A stretch of DNA of 64,000 nucleotides from Pseudomonas marginalis (GTDB lineage: Bacteria; Pseudomonadota; Gammaproteobacteria; Pseudomonadales; Pseudomonadaceae). The stretch is taken from the NCBI RefSeq assembly GCF_024169655.1, contig NZ_JALJWV010000001.1:1431001-1495000 (forward strand), in the 5' to 3' direction. Shown piece by piece: positions 33,384-42,755 of the stretch (position 1 is the first letter of the stretch; every line of letters begins with the position of its first letter). The position numbers were made by a program, and so were the translations under genes. The notes under the pieces were generated by a model. That model saw nothing but the letters and a program-made list of their open reading frames with translations, made no database searches and was not told the DNA's origin.

Positions 33384-34400
33384 TCAGCGTTCGACCGGCA
33401 CCGACAGTGCAGGATTACCCAGCGCATGGGTGCGCGCGGCAAAGAATCTCAACGCCACGCCGCTGCCATCAAACAACTGCGAATACCGCCGCTTCTGCTG
33501 GCGGATAAACCCATCACTGCGCCCCGATACCGCGATCGCGAGGGTCGTCACCCTGGCCTGGCGAATCGCATCCACCAGGTGTTTATCCTGCGGCCCCAGG
33601 TCATGGCCGAAGATGCACAGCGCCCCCTCATGGCCGAGCAACTGCTCATAGCAGAACGACAGATAATCCGAACTGCGGATGGTCTTGAGCTTCTCCTCCA
33701 CCTTGCCCTCACTGACAAACAACGGCACATCGTCCAGGGTCTTGATCGTGTTGTTGATCGCAAAACTGCTGAGCAAGGTGCTGTCGGTGGTGGGCAATTT
33801 ACGTGCGGTGCCGTCGAGGTTGCGCACCAGGTGCAGGCCGCCGTGCAGGTAGAGGATGCGCGTGGTGTCGGTGCGGGTGTCACGCAGGTCGAAGCTGGCG
33901 TCGGCGCTGCGGAACAGGTCATCGATGCCGGGGGTGTGCAGGATCGCCCAGTAGTTGAGCAAGTCGTAGTTGCTGGTGAATACCGTGGAGTAGTTGGCCA
34001 GCTCCGCGTTGATCGTCGCCAGCGTCGACGGCTGCACCAGGCGCCACGGAATGTGTACGGCGTGGATGGTGTTGATCAACGCTTCCTTGATCGCGTAGTA
34101 GCGATTGCGCGGTGCCGCTGAACTGACTGCCAGGGCTTTGTTGACCCGGCTGGTGGTTTTCAACGCGCTCAGGGCCTGCTCGAAACTGCGGGTTTGCAGG
34201 GCGTCGAACACGCTCAGTTCGGATTGGCTCAAGGGTTTTTCTTCAACGGTGCGCGCGTTTTCGAACAGCGAGTCGTAGGCAAAGTCTTCCCAAATCGCCC
34301 GGCTGGCGCCGTTTCCGATCAGAATCCCATTGAAATCGATAGCGCTGCGCAGTGCGCTCCAGTCTTCAAGGTGGGCGTCAATATCCTGGAAATCCTTCAT
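33384..34400 (-). CDS. DUF4917-family protein with SIR2-like motifs
   Basis: A 338-aa cytosolic protein (ATG 34400 chosen; ATG 34418 is possible and neither has a strong SD). It matches my memory of the DUF4917 family. Three motifs lie in the order seen in SIR2-like NAD-binding domains: GILIGNGASRAIW at residues 25-37 (G-x-G-x-S), TSNYDLLNYW at 142-151 (N144, D146) and LYLHGGLHL at 183-191 (H186). A fourth segment, CIFGHDLGPQDKHLVDAI, resembles the late Rossmann strand of that fold (GxSLxDxH in SIR2-like proteins). This suggests NAD binding or cleavage, as in several phage-defence effectors, but no partner gene is adjacent: an ECF sigma gene and an alcohol dehydrogenase flank it. The function is therefore inferred only. 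Confidence 0.75.
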   Translation of the reverse strand: MKDFQDIDAHLEDWSALRSAIDFNGILIGNGASRAIWEDFAYDSLFENARTVEEKPLSQSELSVFDALQTRSFEQALSALKTTSRVNKALAVSSAAPRNRYYAIKEALINTIHAVHIPWRLVQPSTLATINAELANYSTVFTSNYDLLNYWAILHTPGIDDLFRSADASFDLRDTRTDTTRILYLHGGLHLVRNLDGTARKLPTTDSTLLSSFAINNTIKTLDDVPLFVSEGKVEEKLKTIRSSDYLSFCYEQLLGHEGALCIFGHDLGPQDKHLVDAIRQARVTTLAIAVSGRSDGFIRQQKRRYSQLFDGSGVALRFFAARTHALGNPALSVPVER

Positions 34401-34523
34401 TGCGGCGGGTCTACTCAAAATCGGCGGGGCGGTGACTTTATCACGAGCGAGGGTTGATCCTGATCAAGGTGGGCCCTGTGATGAACGTTGATGCTGTCGG
34501 CATAACGCCTCTGAGGATTCGCC

Positions 34524-35672
34524 ATGAGCAGCACCTTCTTCATCCCCGCCGTCAACATCATGGGCACAGACTGCCTTGACGACGCGATGGTCGCCATTCG
34601 CAACTACGGTTTTCGCAAGGCCCTGATCGTCACCGACGCCGGCCTGGCCAAGGCGGGCGTGGCCAGTATGATCGCCGAGAAACTGGCGATGCAGGACATC
34701 GATTCGGTGATCTACGACGGTGCCAAGCCCAACCCCAATGTGGACAACGTCGAGAAAGGCCTCGCGCTGCTGCAGCAGAGCGCCTGCGATTTCGTGGTGT
34801 CCCTGGGCGGCGGTTCGCCCCATGACTGCGCCAAGGGCATCGCACTGTGCGCGACCAACGGCGGGCATATCGGCGACTATGAAGGTGTCGACCAATCCAG
34901 CAAGCCACAACTGCCGTTGGTGGCGATCAACACCACCGCTGGCACCGCCAGTGAGATGACCCGCTTCTGCATCATCACCGACGAAACCCGCCACGTGAAA
35001 ATGGCCATCGTCGACCGCAACGTCACGCCGCTGCTGTCGGTCAACGACCCGTCCCTGATGGTCGGCATGCCCAAGGGCCTCACCGCCGCCACCGGCATGG
35101 ACGCCCTGACCCACGCCATCGAAGCCTACGTGTCCACCGCCGCCACGCCGATCACCGACGCCTGCGCGATCAAGGCCATCGAACTGATCAGCGCCAACCT
35201 GCGCCTGGCGGTCCGCGACGGCAGCGACAAGGCCGCCCGGGAAAACATGGCCTACGCACAGTTCCTCGCTGGCATGGCGTTCAACAACGCCTCCCTGGGC
35301 TTCGTGCATGCCATGGCCCACCAACTGGGCGGCCTGTATGACTTGCCCCACGGCGTGTGCAACGCGGTGCTGCTGCCCCATGTGCAAAGTTTCAACGCCA
35401 GCGTCAGTGCCAAACGCCTGAGCGACGTCGGCCGTGCGCTGGGTGCGGACATCACCGGCAACTCGCCAGAAGAAGGCGCCCAGGCCGCCATCGCGGCCAT
35501 TCGTGCTTTGTCTAAGGACGTTGAAATTCCCGCTGGCCTGCGTGAACTGGGCGCCAAGTTGCAGGACATTCCACTGCTCGCCACCAACGCGCTGAAGGAC
35601 GCGTGTGGGCTGACCAATCCGCGGCGGGCGGATCAGCGTCAGATTGAGGAGATTTTCCGCAGCGCGTTCTGA
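34524..35672 (+). CDS. Iron-containing alcohol dehydrogenase (YiaY/ErcA-like)
   Basis: A 382-aa group-III alcohol dehydrogenase. The N-terminal Rossmann-type domain has [14 protein letters not shown] and the NAD-binding [13 protein letters not shown] (residues ~95-107), then [18 protein letters not shown]. The helical domain supplies metal ligands: [13 protein letters not shown] (Asp/His pair) and [29 protein letters not shown], with the two later His. It oxidises primary alcohols or reduces aldehydes with NAD and Fe2+; relatives act on ethanol, L-threonine or 1,3-propanediol, so the substrate is open. The SD TGAGGAT precedes ATG 34524. The 3' end overlaps the convergent MFS gene by 34 bp. 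Confidence 0.92.
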   Translation: MSSTFFIPAVNIMGTDCLDDAMVAIRNYGFRKALIVTDAGLAKAGVASMIAEKLAMQDIDSVIYDGAKPNPNVDNVEKGLALLQQSACDFVVSLGGGSPHDCAKGIALCATNGGHIGDYEGVDQSSKPQLPLVAINTTAGTASEMTRFCIITDETRHVKMAIVDRNVTPLLSVNDPSLMVGMPKGLTAATGMDALTHAIEAYVSTAATPITDACAIKAIELISANLRLAVRDGSDKAARENMAYAQFLAGMAFNNASLGFVHAMAHQLGGLYDLPHGVCNAVLLPHVQSFNASVSAKRLSDVGRALGADITGNSPEEGAQAAIAAIRALSKDVEIPAGLRELGAKLQDIPLLATNALKDACGLTNPRRADQRQIEEIFRSAF

Positions 35673-36826
35673 TCCGACCGGCAGCGTGCGACGCACACAA
35701 ACGCGCCGCCCGCCAGAGCCACACACAACAGCGCCAACGGCCATGCCTGCTGACTCACCAGCAGGCTTGCCACGCCACCGATCAACGCCGCCATCAACTG
35801 ATGTATAAAACCACTCAACGCCATGGCATAGGAGCCGCTGACCGGTGACTCATCATTGGCCACGGACAAACTGATGGGGTAACTCATCGACTGCCCCAGT
35901 ACCGCCAGGCAATACGGTAACCACAGCAGCAATGCGAGCCCGCTGGCAAACACACTGCCAAGCAGCATGATCGCGGTACCGAGCAACACCAACGCCACGC
36001 CCCAGCCCATCATCGTCAACCGTCCCGTGTGCGCGACGAAGCGATTGACCATCAACGCTCCCGCCAGATACGCCGCGCTGATCGGCCAGCCCAGCCAGCC
36101 ATATTGCGCGGCACTCCACTCGAAATGCCCCTGCAAAATCAGCGGCGCGCAGGTGTTGAACGCAATGATCACTCCATAGCCCAATCCGCCGGCCAACGCC
36201 GCATGCAGGAAGGCGGGGTGTCGCACAATTTGGGTGTAAATGCGCCAGGCTGACGCCGACGAATCGGCCTTCACCAGTGTCGGAAAAATCACGCGCGGCA
36301 ACACCAGCATCAACATGACGGCGCCGATCGCCAGACCATAAAAGATCGCCTCCCAGCCAAACGCTATCTGCAATAACGAGCCCACGAACTGGCCGATGCC
36401 GAGCGCGATCACAAAGGTCATCCCCAGCCAAGAAAGGCCCTTGGCCAACAGCGCACCGCTGAAACTGTCCCGCACCAACACCCGTGCCATCACCGATACG
36501 CCGCCCGCGCCCAGGCCTTGAATCAGGCGCAACGCCAGAAAAGATTCAACATTGAACGCCGACGGAATCGCGGCACTCGCCGAGGCATACACCGCCAGCG
36601 CCGCCAGCAACACCGGCTTTCTGCCAAAGCGTTCGCCCAGGCTTCCCCACAGCAACATCGGAAGCGCCATACCCAACAGGTACACTGCCAAGGCCAGGGC
36701 AACGTGGTCTTCGGCCGCCGGTAGGGACTGGGCAATGGCCGGGACCGCCGGCAAATAGCTGCTGATACCGACTTGGGAAAGGAAGGCGGCGCTGCAGGCG
36801 AGGGTGAGGGTAGTGGAGTTTTTCAA
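35639..36826 (-). CDS. MFS drug-resistance transporter (Bcr/CflA-like)
   Basis: A 395-aa membrane protein with 12 predicted helices. Near the N-terminus [23 protein letters not shown] is the conserved loop 2-3 motif, followed by [24 protein letters not shown], the helix-4/5 motif of Bcr/CflA-type exporters. It probably expels small drugs, sulfonamide-like compounds or dipeptides; the ligand is unknown. The last 11 codons overlap the end of the convergent dehydrogenase. There is no strong SD at ATG 36826 (AGATCTGCGCC upstream). The preceding intergenic region separates it from the divergent SDR gene. Confidence 0.85.
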   Translation of the reverse strand: MKNSTTLTLACSAAFLSQVGISSYLPAVPAIAQSLPAAEDHVALALAVYLLGMALPMLLWGSLGERFGRKPVLLAALAVYASASAAIPSAFNVESFLALRLIQGLGAGGVSVMARVLVRDSFSGALLAKGLSWLGMTFVIALGIGQFVGSLLQIAFGWEAIFYGLAIGAVMLMLVLPRVIFPTLVKADSSASAWRIYTQIVRHPAFLHAALAGGLGYGVIIAFNTCAPLILQGHFEWSAAQYGWLGWPISAAYLAGALMVNRFVAHTGRLTMMGWGVALVLLGTAIMLLGSVFASGLALLLWLPYCLAVLGQSMSYPISLSVANDESPVSGSYAMALSGFIHQLMAALIGGVASLLVSQQAWPLALLCVALAGGAFVCVARCRSDQNALRKISSI

Positions 36827-36935
36827 AGGCGCAGATCTCTTCTTTGGACGCTAAGCTACTGGCGGCACGCTACAAGCTGTTAGTGTATTTGTCTTTAGCG
36901 TGCCGCTCAGGGCAGGCCATTGAAGGTAAAACCTT

Positions 36936-37610
36936 ATGAGAGTTCTGTTATTCGGTGCCACCGGCATGGTCGGCCAGGGCGTTCTGCGCGAGTGCCTGCT
37001 GGCCGCTGACGTGCAGGAAGTCGTCGCCGTCGGCCGCACGCCGTTGACGCAGGAGCACGGCAAACTGCATCAGGTGCTGCACGCGGACATGCTGGATTTC
37101 CAACCTCTGGAGAACCTGCTGCAAGGCTTCGATGCCTGTTTCTTTTGCCTCGGTGTTTCATCGGCGGGGATGAATGAAACCCGCTACACCCATCTCACCT
37201 ATGATCTGACCCTTGTCGCCGCCAGCACCCTGGCGCGGCTCAATCCGCAGATGACGTTTATCTATGTGTCCGGCGCCGGCACCGACAGTTCCGAAGCGGG
37301 CCAGTCGATGTGGGCGCGGGTCAAGGGCAAGACCGAGAATGCCTTGCTGCGCCTGCCGTTCAAGGCGGTGTATGTGTTCCGGCCGGGGGTGATTCAGCCG
37401 TTGCACGGCGTGCGTTCGAAGACGCCGTTGTACCAGTTGTTCTATACGGTATTCGGGCCGTTGCTCTCGTTGGTGCGTCGGATAAAGCCAGGCTGGGTAG
37501 TCAGCACCGAGACCATCGGCCGTGCGATGTTGGCTGCGGTGCGTAACGGCGCGCCGCAGCCGGTGGTGGAGCAAGCCGAGATCCATCGGCTGGCGGCCGG
37601 CAATTCCTGA
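36936..37610 (+). CDS. NAD(P)-binding SDR-like protein
   Basis: A 224-aa protein beginning MRVLLFGATGMVGQGVLREC, the GxxGxxG dinucleotide motif of atypical/extended SDRs. It continues with VVAVGRTPL, FDACFFCLGVSSAG and FIYVSGAGTD. There is no canonical YxxxK catalytic pair; WARVKGKTENALL occupies that place, as in the atypical SDR group that includes NmrA-like and HTATIP2-like proteins. It may sense redox state or act as a reductase on an unknown substrate. AAGGT upstream of ATG 36936 is the likely SD. Transcribed alone. Confidence 0.82.
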   Translation: MRVLLFGATGMVGQGVLRECLLAADVQEVVAVGRTPLTQEHGKLHQVLHADMLDFQPLENLLQGFDACFFCLGVSSAGMNETRYTHLTYDLTLVAASTLARLNPQMTFIYVSGAGTDSSEAGQSMWARVKGKTENALLRLPFKAVYVFRPGVIQPLHGVRSKTPLYQLFYTVFGPLLSLVRRIKPGWVVSTETIGRAMLAAVRNGAPQPVVEQAEIHRLAAGNS

Positions 37611-37621
37611 ATAACGGCTGA

Positions 37622-38110
37622 TCAGTTCGCCGTCGCCAGTGCGCGGGCGGGTGTGGCGCTGAATTGAATCAACGCGACGCCGCCGATCAACAGCAACGCG
37701 CCCAGTACCCGGGGCGTTGTCAGTCGGCGTTCCCCCAGGCCGAACAGACCGAAGTGATCGAGCAGCAGCGAGGCGAGAAGTTGCCCGGCCATGGCCAGTG
37801 CGATAAAACCCGACGCGCCGAGCCTGGGCAGCAGCATCAACGCCAACGAGATAAAGCACACGCCAAATGCGCCACCGGCCCACATCCACAGCGGCGCCTT
37901 GCTGATAAACGTCAGGCTCGGCAACGGCAGGCGCAGGGCGATGATCACTGGCAGCAGCACGATAATGCTCACCAGCAACGACGCCAGCGTTGCCCACAAC
38001 GGGTGACCGAGCCCGCGCCCGAGGTTGGCATTGATCGCGCTTTGAAACGGCACCACCGCCCCCGCAATCACCGCCAAAAGCAATAAACCTGCCCACTGCA
38101 ACGTCGTCAT
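37622..38110 (-). CDS. DMT-family membrane protein (YdcZ/DUF606)
   Basis: A 162-aa protein with five predicted helices. It starts at ATG 38110 with GGGAG eight bases upstream (MTTLQWAGLLLLAVIAGAVVPFQSAINANLGRGLGHPLWATLAS). The N-terminal FQSAINANLGRxxGHPLxAT signature is that of PF04657. Some members are thought to be small-molecule exporters, often encoded as tandem half-size proteins; only one copy is present here. It diverges from a LysR gene (38188), which may regulate it: the 77-bp intergenic space is the usual layout. The ligand is unknown. Confidence 0.87.
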   Translation of the reverse strand: MTTLQWAGLLLLAVIAGAVVPFQSAINANLGRGLGHPLWATLASLLVSIIVLLPVIIALRLPLPSLTFISKAPLWMWAGGAFGVCFISLALMLLPRLGASGFIALAMAGQLLASLLLDHFGLFGLGERRLTTPRVLGALLLIGGVALIQFSATPARALATAN

Positions 38111-38187
38111 GTTGAATCTCCCAGAGGTTTTGCTGGACTCTAGGCTATTCGTCACGCAAATTTAAATTCCCGTTTTTTATACAGGGC

Positions 38188-39105
38188 ATGCAGCTAATGA
38201 ATGATCTGCGCCGCATCGATCTCAATCAGTTGGTGATCCTCGATGCCTTGCTCAGCGAGCAGCACGTCACTCGCGCCGCTGCGCGTTTGCACCTGAGCCA
38301 GCCGGCGGTCAGCCACGCCCTGGCGCGCCTGCGCGACATGCTCGGTGATCCGCTGCTGGTGCGTCACGGCGGCAGGTTGCTGCCGACTGCCCGCGCGCTG
38401 GAGTTGGCGACGCCGTTGGCGCAGGCTTTGGCCCAGGTGCAGGCGCTGCTGGCACCGAATCGCTTTGATCCGGCATCGGCCACGCGCAAGTTTCGCGTGG
38501 CAATGTCGGACTACAGTGCGGCGATTTTCCTGCCGAGGCTGGTGCGCACCTTGCGCCGTGAAGCGCCCGGCATCGATCTGCAGATCATCCAGGCCAGCCG
38601 CGAAGGCATGGTGGATGGCGTGCTCAATGGCGATATCGACCTGGCCGCCGGGGTCTTCCCTGACATGCCTGCCGAATTGCGTACTACGCCGTTATTCGAA
38701 GAGCATTACACCTGCCTGGTCGACCGCGCCAGCCTGCCACCCAGCGGTACGCTCGACCTGCCCACCTACCTGTCGCGGCCCCATGTGCTATTGGAAATGC
38801 GTGGCAGCGGCACCCCGGAAATCGAGCGCGCGTTGACCGCGATCCGTGAGCGGCGGCATGTGGCGATCAGTCTGCCGCATTGGGGCGTGGCGCCACAGTT
38901 GATCGAGGGTACGGACCTGATCCTGACCGTGTCGTCGAGGGGCGTGCTCAACGTCGACCGTGAGCAACTGTCGACGGTGCCGCCGCCGTTTCATATTCCG
39001 TCGTTTGCGTTTGAGCTGGCATGGCATGTGCGGCGGGGTGGAGATCCGGGGTTGCTGTGGTTGAAGGCGCAGGTGCAGGGTGTATTGTCCGAAGGTTGCC
39101 ATTAA
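38188..39105 (+). CDS. LysR-family transcriptional regulator
   Basis: A 305-aa LTTR. The winged helix-turn-helix (residues ~8-65) reads [52 protein letters not shown], closest to the NodD/LinR/NahR-type branch. The C-terminal substrate-binding domain is typical ([33 protein letters not shown]). ATG 38188 is used; ATG 38197 would give the same domain. It is divergent from the YdcZ gene, its likely target, and 13 bp before the FosA gene on the same strand, which may be part of the same regulated set. The effector molecule is unknown. Confidence 0.9.
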   Translation: MQLMNDLRRIDLNQLVILDALLSEQHVTRAAARLHLSQPAVSHALARLRDMLGDPLLVRHGGRLLPTARALELATPLAQALAQVQALLAPNRFDPASATRKFRVAMSDYSAAIFLPRLVRTLRREAPGIDLQIIQASREGMVDGVLNGDIDLAAGVFPDMPAELRTTPLFEEHYTCLVDRASLPPSGTLDLPTYLSRPHVLLEMRGSGTPEIERALTAIRERRHVAISLPHWGVAPQLIEGTDLILTVSSRGVLNVDREQLSTVPPPFHIPSFAFELAWHVRRGGDPGLLWLKAQVQGVLSEGCH

Positions 39106-39118
39106 CAGGAACGACCAC

Positions 39119-39529
39119 ATGCTCACCGGCCTCAACCACCTGACCCTGGCCGTCACCGATCTGCCGCGCAGCGTCAGCTTCTACCATGACCTGCTGCAAC
39201 TTCGCCTCGACGCCACCTGGGACCACGGCGCCTACCTGTCATTGCCCGGGTTGTGGCTGTGCCTGTCCCTTGACCCGCTACGCCCCTCGGCGCCGGCGGC
39301 TGAATACACCCACGCTGCCTTCACGGTCGGCGCGGACGACTTCGCCGCGCTGGTGCAACGCCTGCGAGCTGCTGGCGTAGTGGAGTGGCGCGACAACCGC
39401 AGCGAGGGCGCCTCGTTCTATTTTCTCGACCCCGATGGCCACAAGCTCGAAGCCCATGTCGGTGATCTGGCCTCGCGCCTGCAAGCGTGTCGCGCCAAGC
39501 CTTATGCCGGTATGCAGTTTTACCCGTAG
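39119..39529 (+). CDS. fosA: Fosfomycin-inactivating glutathione transferase
   Basis: A 136-aa vicinal-oxygen-chelate protein. The fold of two beta-alpha-beta-beta-beta repeats supplies the Mn2+ ligands: His7 (LNHLTLAV), His65 (EYTHAAF) and Glu111 (KLEAHVG), all present as in FosA. Substrate- and K+-contact residues such as Thr9 and the [18 protein letters not shown]-terminus are kept. It adds glutathione to the epoxide of fosfomycin. Chromosomal FosA is common in Pseudomonas and gives intrinsic low susceptibility. AGGA lies upstream of the ATG at 39119. It follows the LysR gene by 13 bp. Confidence 0.92.
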   Translation: MLTGLNHLTLAVTDLPRSVSFYHDLLQLRLDATWDHGAYLSLPGLWLCLSLDPLRPSAPAAEYTHAAFTVGADDFAALVQRLRAAGVVEWRDNRSEGASFYFLDPDGHKLEAHVGDLASRLQACRAKPYAGMQFYP

Positions 39530-39583
39530 CGCGGGAACGTGCAGAATCCCTCCACCTCTCAACCGTTTGTCAGAGTCGCGCCC

Positions 39584-40225
39584 ATGACCCCGTCCTTACT
39601 GTTCGCTGTCCTTGCTTCGGGTTTTATCTACGGCATTACGCCTGGCCCGGGGGTGTTGGCCGTGTTCGGTATTGGCGCGGCCCGGGGCCGTCGCGCCGGG
39701 GCCGGTTTTCTGTGCGGGCATTTGCTCGGCGATGTGCTGTGGTGCAGCACCGCGCTGATTGCGATCGTGGGGGCGCGGGAAGTCGGCAGCAGCGCGTTTG
39801 ATGTGCTGGGCGTGCTCAGTGGCACGTACCTGTTCTGGCTGGGCTGGCGCGCGATCCGTACCCAGCGCCGCAGTAGCGACGCCCCCCAGGGCGCGGCGCG
39901 GCATCCGTTCTGGCACGGCATCCTGTTTGGCCTGACCAACCCCAAGGCGTACCCGGTGGCCGTCGCCACGTTTACCGCGTTGCTGTCCAGCCGTGCCGAG
40001 TTGCTGACCTGGGCAATGCTGCCGTCGTTGATCTTGCTGAGCTTTATCGGTGGGCTGTTGGCCTACGCGATTCTGATCGGCGTGGTGGGCGCACAGCGGG
40101 TGCGCACGGTGTATCAGCGTCACGAAATCCTGATCACCAAGCTCTGCGGGGTGATGTTTATCGGCTTCGCCATCAATGCGCTGGCCCACGCGTTGCCGGG
40201 CCTGTTCGGCAGTAAACCGGCCTGA
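39584..40225 (+). CDS. LysE/RhtB-family amino-acid exporter
   Basis: A 213-aa protein with six predicted helices. The start ATG 39584 gives MTPSLLFAVLASGFIYGITPGPGVLAVFGIGAARGRRAGAGFLCGHLLGD, with GITPGPGVLAVFGIGAARGRRAG as the family signature of the first helix-loop. The second half has GILFGLTNPKAYPVAVATFTAL, the NPKA motif of RhtB/LysE relatives. Exports amino acids or derivatives, such as homoserine lactone or threonine; the ligand here is undetermined. It starts 54 bp after fosA. Confidence 0.87.
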   Translation: MTPSLLFAVLASGFIYGITPGPGVLAVFGIGAARGRRAGAGFLCGHLLGDVLWCSTALIAIVGAREVGSSAFDVLGVLSGTYLFWLGWRAIRTQRRSSDAPQGAARHPFWHGILFGLTNPKAYPVAVATFTALLSSRAELLTWAMLPSLILLSFIGGLLAYAILIGVVGAQRVRTVYQRHEILITKLCGVMFIGFAINALAHALPGLFGSKPA

Positions 40226-40344
40226 GGCGGCCACAACCGTTCGTCGCACAGGTAAGTTTTTTCTAAACCTTTGCGGCTGTTAAAATTCGAATTCAGAGCG
40301 GGGTGTCTGTCCCCGCACCTATTTTTGCCCTGGAGGAACCCATC

Positions 40345-40872
40345 ATGAGCCGCATGGCTATCCGGTTACGCACCGCCAGTTTCGCGATGCTGCTGGGCCT
40401 CGGCGCCAGCAATGCTTTCGCCCAGTCGCCGGCTGAGTTCATCGAGCAGGCGTCGGCCAAAGGCATGGCCGATATCGAAACCAGCCGCATGGCCCACGCC
40501 AAAACCTCGTCCCAGGAAATCAAGGACTACACCATCGAGGTGATCAACGAGCGCACCTTGGCCAACCAACACCTGGCGGCCATCGCCAAGAAGCTCGACC
40601 TGCCTGTGGCGCCGCGTGAGAAGATCGTCGATAAAGCCGAAACCCTGATGCCCGAGCTCAAGGACGGTGACTCCTTTGACGCCGCCTACACTGCGCAGCA
40701 GGTCAAGGAAAACGAAGACGCTATCGCCCTGTTCAAACAGGAAGGGGCCGCGTCGGATGTTCCGGAAATAAAGGCGCTGGTGGATGAGACGCTGCCCAAG
40801 CTGGAAGAGCGTCTGCAAAAGGCTCGCGCCCTGGCCTCTACCTACGGTAAAGGCCGTCAAGGCGACGGTTGA
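40345..40872 (+). CDS. DUF4142 periplasmic protein
   Basis: A 175-aa precursor with GGAGG upstream of ATG 40345 and a signal peptide ending ...NAFAQ. The mature part is a ferritin-like four-helix bundle of the DUF4142 family (SPAEFIEQASAKGMADIETSRMAHAKTSSQEIKDYTIEVINERTLANQHLAAIAKKL). No iron-binding EXXH motif is obvious. Members are often stress-induced or outer-membrane associated, with unknown role. The stop is followed within 25 bp by a terminator. It stands alone between the LysE and ogt genes. Confidence 0.87.
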   Translation: MSRMAIRLRTASFAMLLGLGASNAFAQSPAEFIEQASAKGMADIETSRMAHAKTSSQEIKDYTIEVINERTLANQHLAAIAKKLDLPVAPREKIVDKAETLMPELKDGDSFDAAYTAQQVKENEDAIALFKQEGAASDVPEIKALVDETLPKLEERLQKARALASTYGKGRQGDG

Positions 40873-40892
40873 GGCCTGTACTTGATATGGAC

Positions 40893-40927
40893 AACGGCGG
40901 TTGGAGCTCATCCCATCGCCGTTTTTT
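40893..40927 (+). terminator. Rho-independent terminator after the DUF4142 gene
   Basis: AACGGCG (40893-40899) and CGCCGTT (40917-40923) form a stem with a 17-nt loop, and TTTT follows directly. Confidence 0.7.
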
Positions 40928-40957
40928 ATGCCGGGTTCTGGTCGGTCGCTGGCGTAC

Positions 40958-41458
40958 TCAGAACCGCAGTTCTGCCTGGCTTGTTCCTTCCAGTGCGAGC
41001 AGATACTGCTTGGCCGCAAGCCCGCCGGCAAACCCGGTCAAGCTGCCCGACGCGCCAATGACCCGATGGCACGGCGCAATGATCGAGATCGGATTACGCC
41101 CATTGGCCGCGCCCACGGCGCGCACGGCTTTCGGGTTGCCGATCTGCCGGGCGATCTGGCTGTAGCTGCGGGTTTCGCCAAAGGGGATGGTCAGCAGTGC
41201 CTGCCAGACTTGCTTCTGAAAGTCGGTGCCGGTGAAGTCCAGTTCCAGCTCGAAATGATGACGGGCACCGGCGAAGTACTCCTGCAACTGGCGCTCGGTT
41301 TCCCGCAACACGGGGTTGTCTTTCACCTCGCGCAATTCCCCCAGGCGTACTCGATTGGCGCGCTCGCATTCCCATAGGATGGCGTTGAGTTTGCCATTGC
41401 GCGCCACCAGGGTGAGCTCGCCGACGGGGGAGGGCATGAGTGTGTATTCGTAGGGCAT
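40958..41458 (-). CDS. ogt: Methylated-DNA-protein cysteine methyltransferase
   Basis: A 166-aa O6-alkylguanine-DNA alkyltransferase. Residues near 134 carry [13 protein letters not shown] with the reactive Cys in PCHRV; upstream [45 protein letters not shown] contains the helix-turn-helix and Asn hinge. The N-terminal domain ([21 protein letters not shown]) lacks the Ada regulatory part, so it is the single-domain Ogt form. It transfers the alkyl group from O6-alkylguanine or O4-alkylthymine to itself, repairing DNA once per molecule. Transcribed alone. Start ATG 41458 with GGAGCCC nearby as SD. Confidence 0.93.
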   Translation of the reverse strand: MPYEYTLMPSPVGELTLVARNGKLNAILWECERANRVRLGELREVKDNPVLRETERQLQEYFAGARHHFELELDFTGTDFQKQVWQALLTIPFGETRSYSQIARQIGNPKAVRAVGAANGRNPISIIAPCHRVIGASGSLTGFAGGLAAKQYLLALEGTSQAELRF

Positions 41459-41550
41459 GAGCGGGCTCCTGGGCGGGTGGGTGATGGCTCAGTCTAAAAC
41501 AACCCATTCCACTGGAAACTGCGTTTCTTGCGGTTGAATTCTCCGCCACT

Positions 41551-41949
41551 TTAGACGTTCCAGTAAATCCAATCGGCAAGATAGGGATACCAATAGAGCC
41601 TTGAAAGGTAATAAAGCGCCATGAGTGGCGAGGCGGTTCCCAGCGCAACCATCGAGACGATGTTAAGCAGGGTGCCGGTCAACGCCAGCACCATCACACG
41701 CCGGCTGGCATGGCGCCTGGCAAACCATGCGCCATATGCGGACGCGACGATCGACCCGAGCGCCAGGGCTAGTCCCAGGGGGAATGGGAGCCTCACCAGA
41801 GCGACCAGCAACGGCAATACCAGCACCCAGCCGAGCACTTGGCGCAGTACGGGTTTTGGCGTGGGGTGTTCAGGTTCAAGCATGGCAAGCATCCCGGTCT
41901 TGCAGGTTGGACAGGGCGACATCATCCCGCTACGCAGGCGCTGCTGCAT
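41551..41949 (-). CDS. Small membrane protein with N-terminal CxxC, unknown
   Basis: A 132-aa protein not assigned to a family. It begins with SPCPTCKTGM (a CxxC knuckle) in the first 20 residues, and then has three or four hydrophobic segments: about 40-57 (LGWVLVLPLLVALVRLPF), 60-75 (LGLALALGSIVASAYGA), 86-105 (RVMVLALTGTLLNIVSMVAL) and 108-118. It ends LSRLYWYPYLADWIYWNV. The first Met is used, but MMSPCP (residues 9-10) may be the true start. It lies 22 bp after the hicB stop on the same strand but is probably not part of the toxin-antitoxin module. Function unknown. Confidence 0.6.
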   Translation of the reverse strand: MQQRLRSGMMSPCPTCKTGMLAMLEPEHPTPKPVLRQVLGWVLVLPLLVALVRLPFPLGLALALGSIVASAYGAWFARRHASRRVMVLALTGTLLNIVSMVALGTASPLMALYYLSRLYWYPYLADWIYWNV

Positions 41950-41971
41950 TCAGACTTTGCTTGAGTTGTAG

Positions 41972-42382
41972 CTATCGATCCTGTTGCAGCACCTTGAGCG
42001 CCGCGGACGCGAGGAAGCCCGAACGGCTTTTTTCCTCCGGATGGTGCAGCACATATTCATCGATGCGATTGAGCAAATAGCCAGGCAAGGTGATGTTGAG
42101 TTTCTGCGCCTTGCCCAGGTATTTGGTGACATCGATGTCCACCACTGCCCAGGTGCAGCCGGCGTACTGTGGATTGGCTGCATGCAGCGTGACCTTCTGC
42201 GCACTGGGAATTGGCGCGCCGTCTTCGGCGAGAATCTCGAAATGCCCTTCGATGGCTTCTCGCGCCATTGCCATGGCGTCGTCCAGGTCGTCGCCGGCAG
42301 AGTAGCAACCAGGAATATCCGGGACTTCCACGCCCCAGGCATGGTCTTGGTCACCGGTTGAAATGGCGATGGGATACAGCAT
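41972..42382 (-). CDS. hicB: HicB-type antitoxin
   Basis: A 136-aa protein. The N-terminal half is the degenerate RNase-H-like HicB fold (MLYPIAISTGDQDHAWGVEVPDIPGCYSAGDDLDDAMAMAREAIEGHFEILAEDG). The C-terminal ~45 residues form a ribbon-helix-helix DNA-binding domain (KLNITLPGYLLNRIDEYVLHHPEEKSRSGFLASAALKVLQ), so it both neutralises HicA and represses the operon. It begins 22 bp downstream of hicA. The palindrome at 42612-42628 is the likely operator. Order toxin first, antitoxin second is normal for hicAB. Confidence 0.93.
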   Translation of the reverse strand: MLYPIAISTGDQDHAWGVEVPDIPGCYSAGDDLDDAMAMAREAIEGHFEILAEDGAPIPSAQKVTLHAANPQYAGCTWAVVDIDVTKYLGKAQKLNITLPGYLLNRIDEYVLHHPEEKSRSGFLASAALKVLQQDR

Positions 42383-42404
42383 GTTTGTTGTCCTCCAGGG
42401 ACGG

Positions 42405-42587
42405 TTAACTCAACAGAGCTTGTTTCAGGATGCTCTTGGCGGTGTTGTCCAACAGGTCCTTCTTGGGATGGGGAATCGTCACCAGCCCAGGTTTTGTCGG
42501 ATGCTTGAAGTGGTGGTGGCTACCCCTGATGCGCACGAGGTACCCGCCGTCCGCGACGATATGACCTATCAAATATCGGCTATCCAC
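42405..42587 (-). CDS. hicA: HicA-type mRNA interferase toxin
   Basis: A 60-aa dsRBD-like protein starting at GTG 42587 with a near-perfect AAGGAGG four bases away. GSHHHFKHPTKPGLVTIPHPKKDL holds the catalytic His (GSHH motif) and the conserved PHPKKDL end. HicA cleaves mRNA and tmRNA independently of the ribosome and stops growth unless bound by HicB. It is the first gene of the pair. The length is normal, so the module looks intact. Confidence 0.93.
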   Translation of the reverse strand: MDSRYLIGHIVADGGYLVRIRGSHHHFKHPTKPGLVTIPHPKKDLLDNTAKSILKQALLS

Positions 42588-42611
42588 AGCACCTCCTTGT
42601 GGTGTGTGTTG

Positions 42612-42628
42612 GTGGTTACTATAACCAC
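42612..42628. promoter_or_regulatory. Palindrome upstream of hicA, candidate HicB operator
   Basis: GTGGTTA (42612-42618), CTA, TAACCAC (42622-42628): a perfect 7-bp inverted repeat 25 bp from the hicA start, in an otherwise A/T-rich promoter. RHH-type HicB proteins bind such palindromes. Confidence 0.6.
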
Positions 42629-42755
42629 TAGAATTGAATTATCAACACTCTACCCACCGTCATTCGATGACTGGTATCGCGACAGGTGGTTGATGAAGTG
42701 TATGAGTGCGCAGGCGGCATGCAGCCGAGAGGTATTGCCAGGTTTTTCCGGCTAT

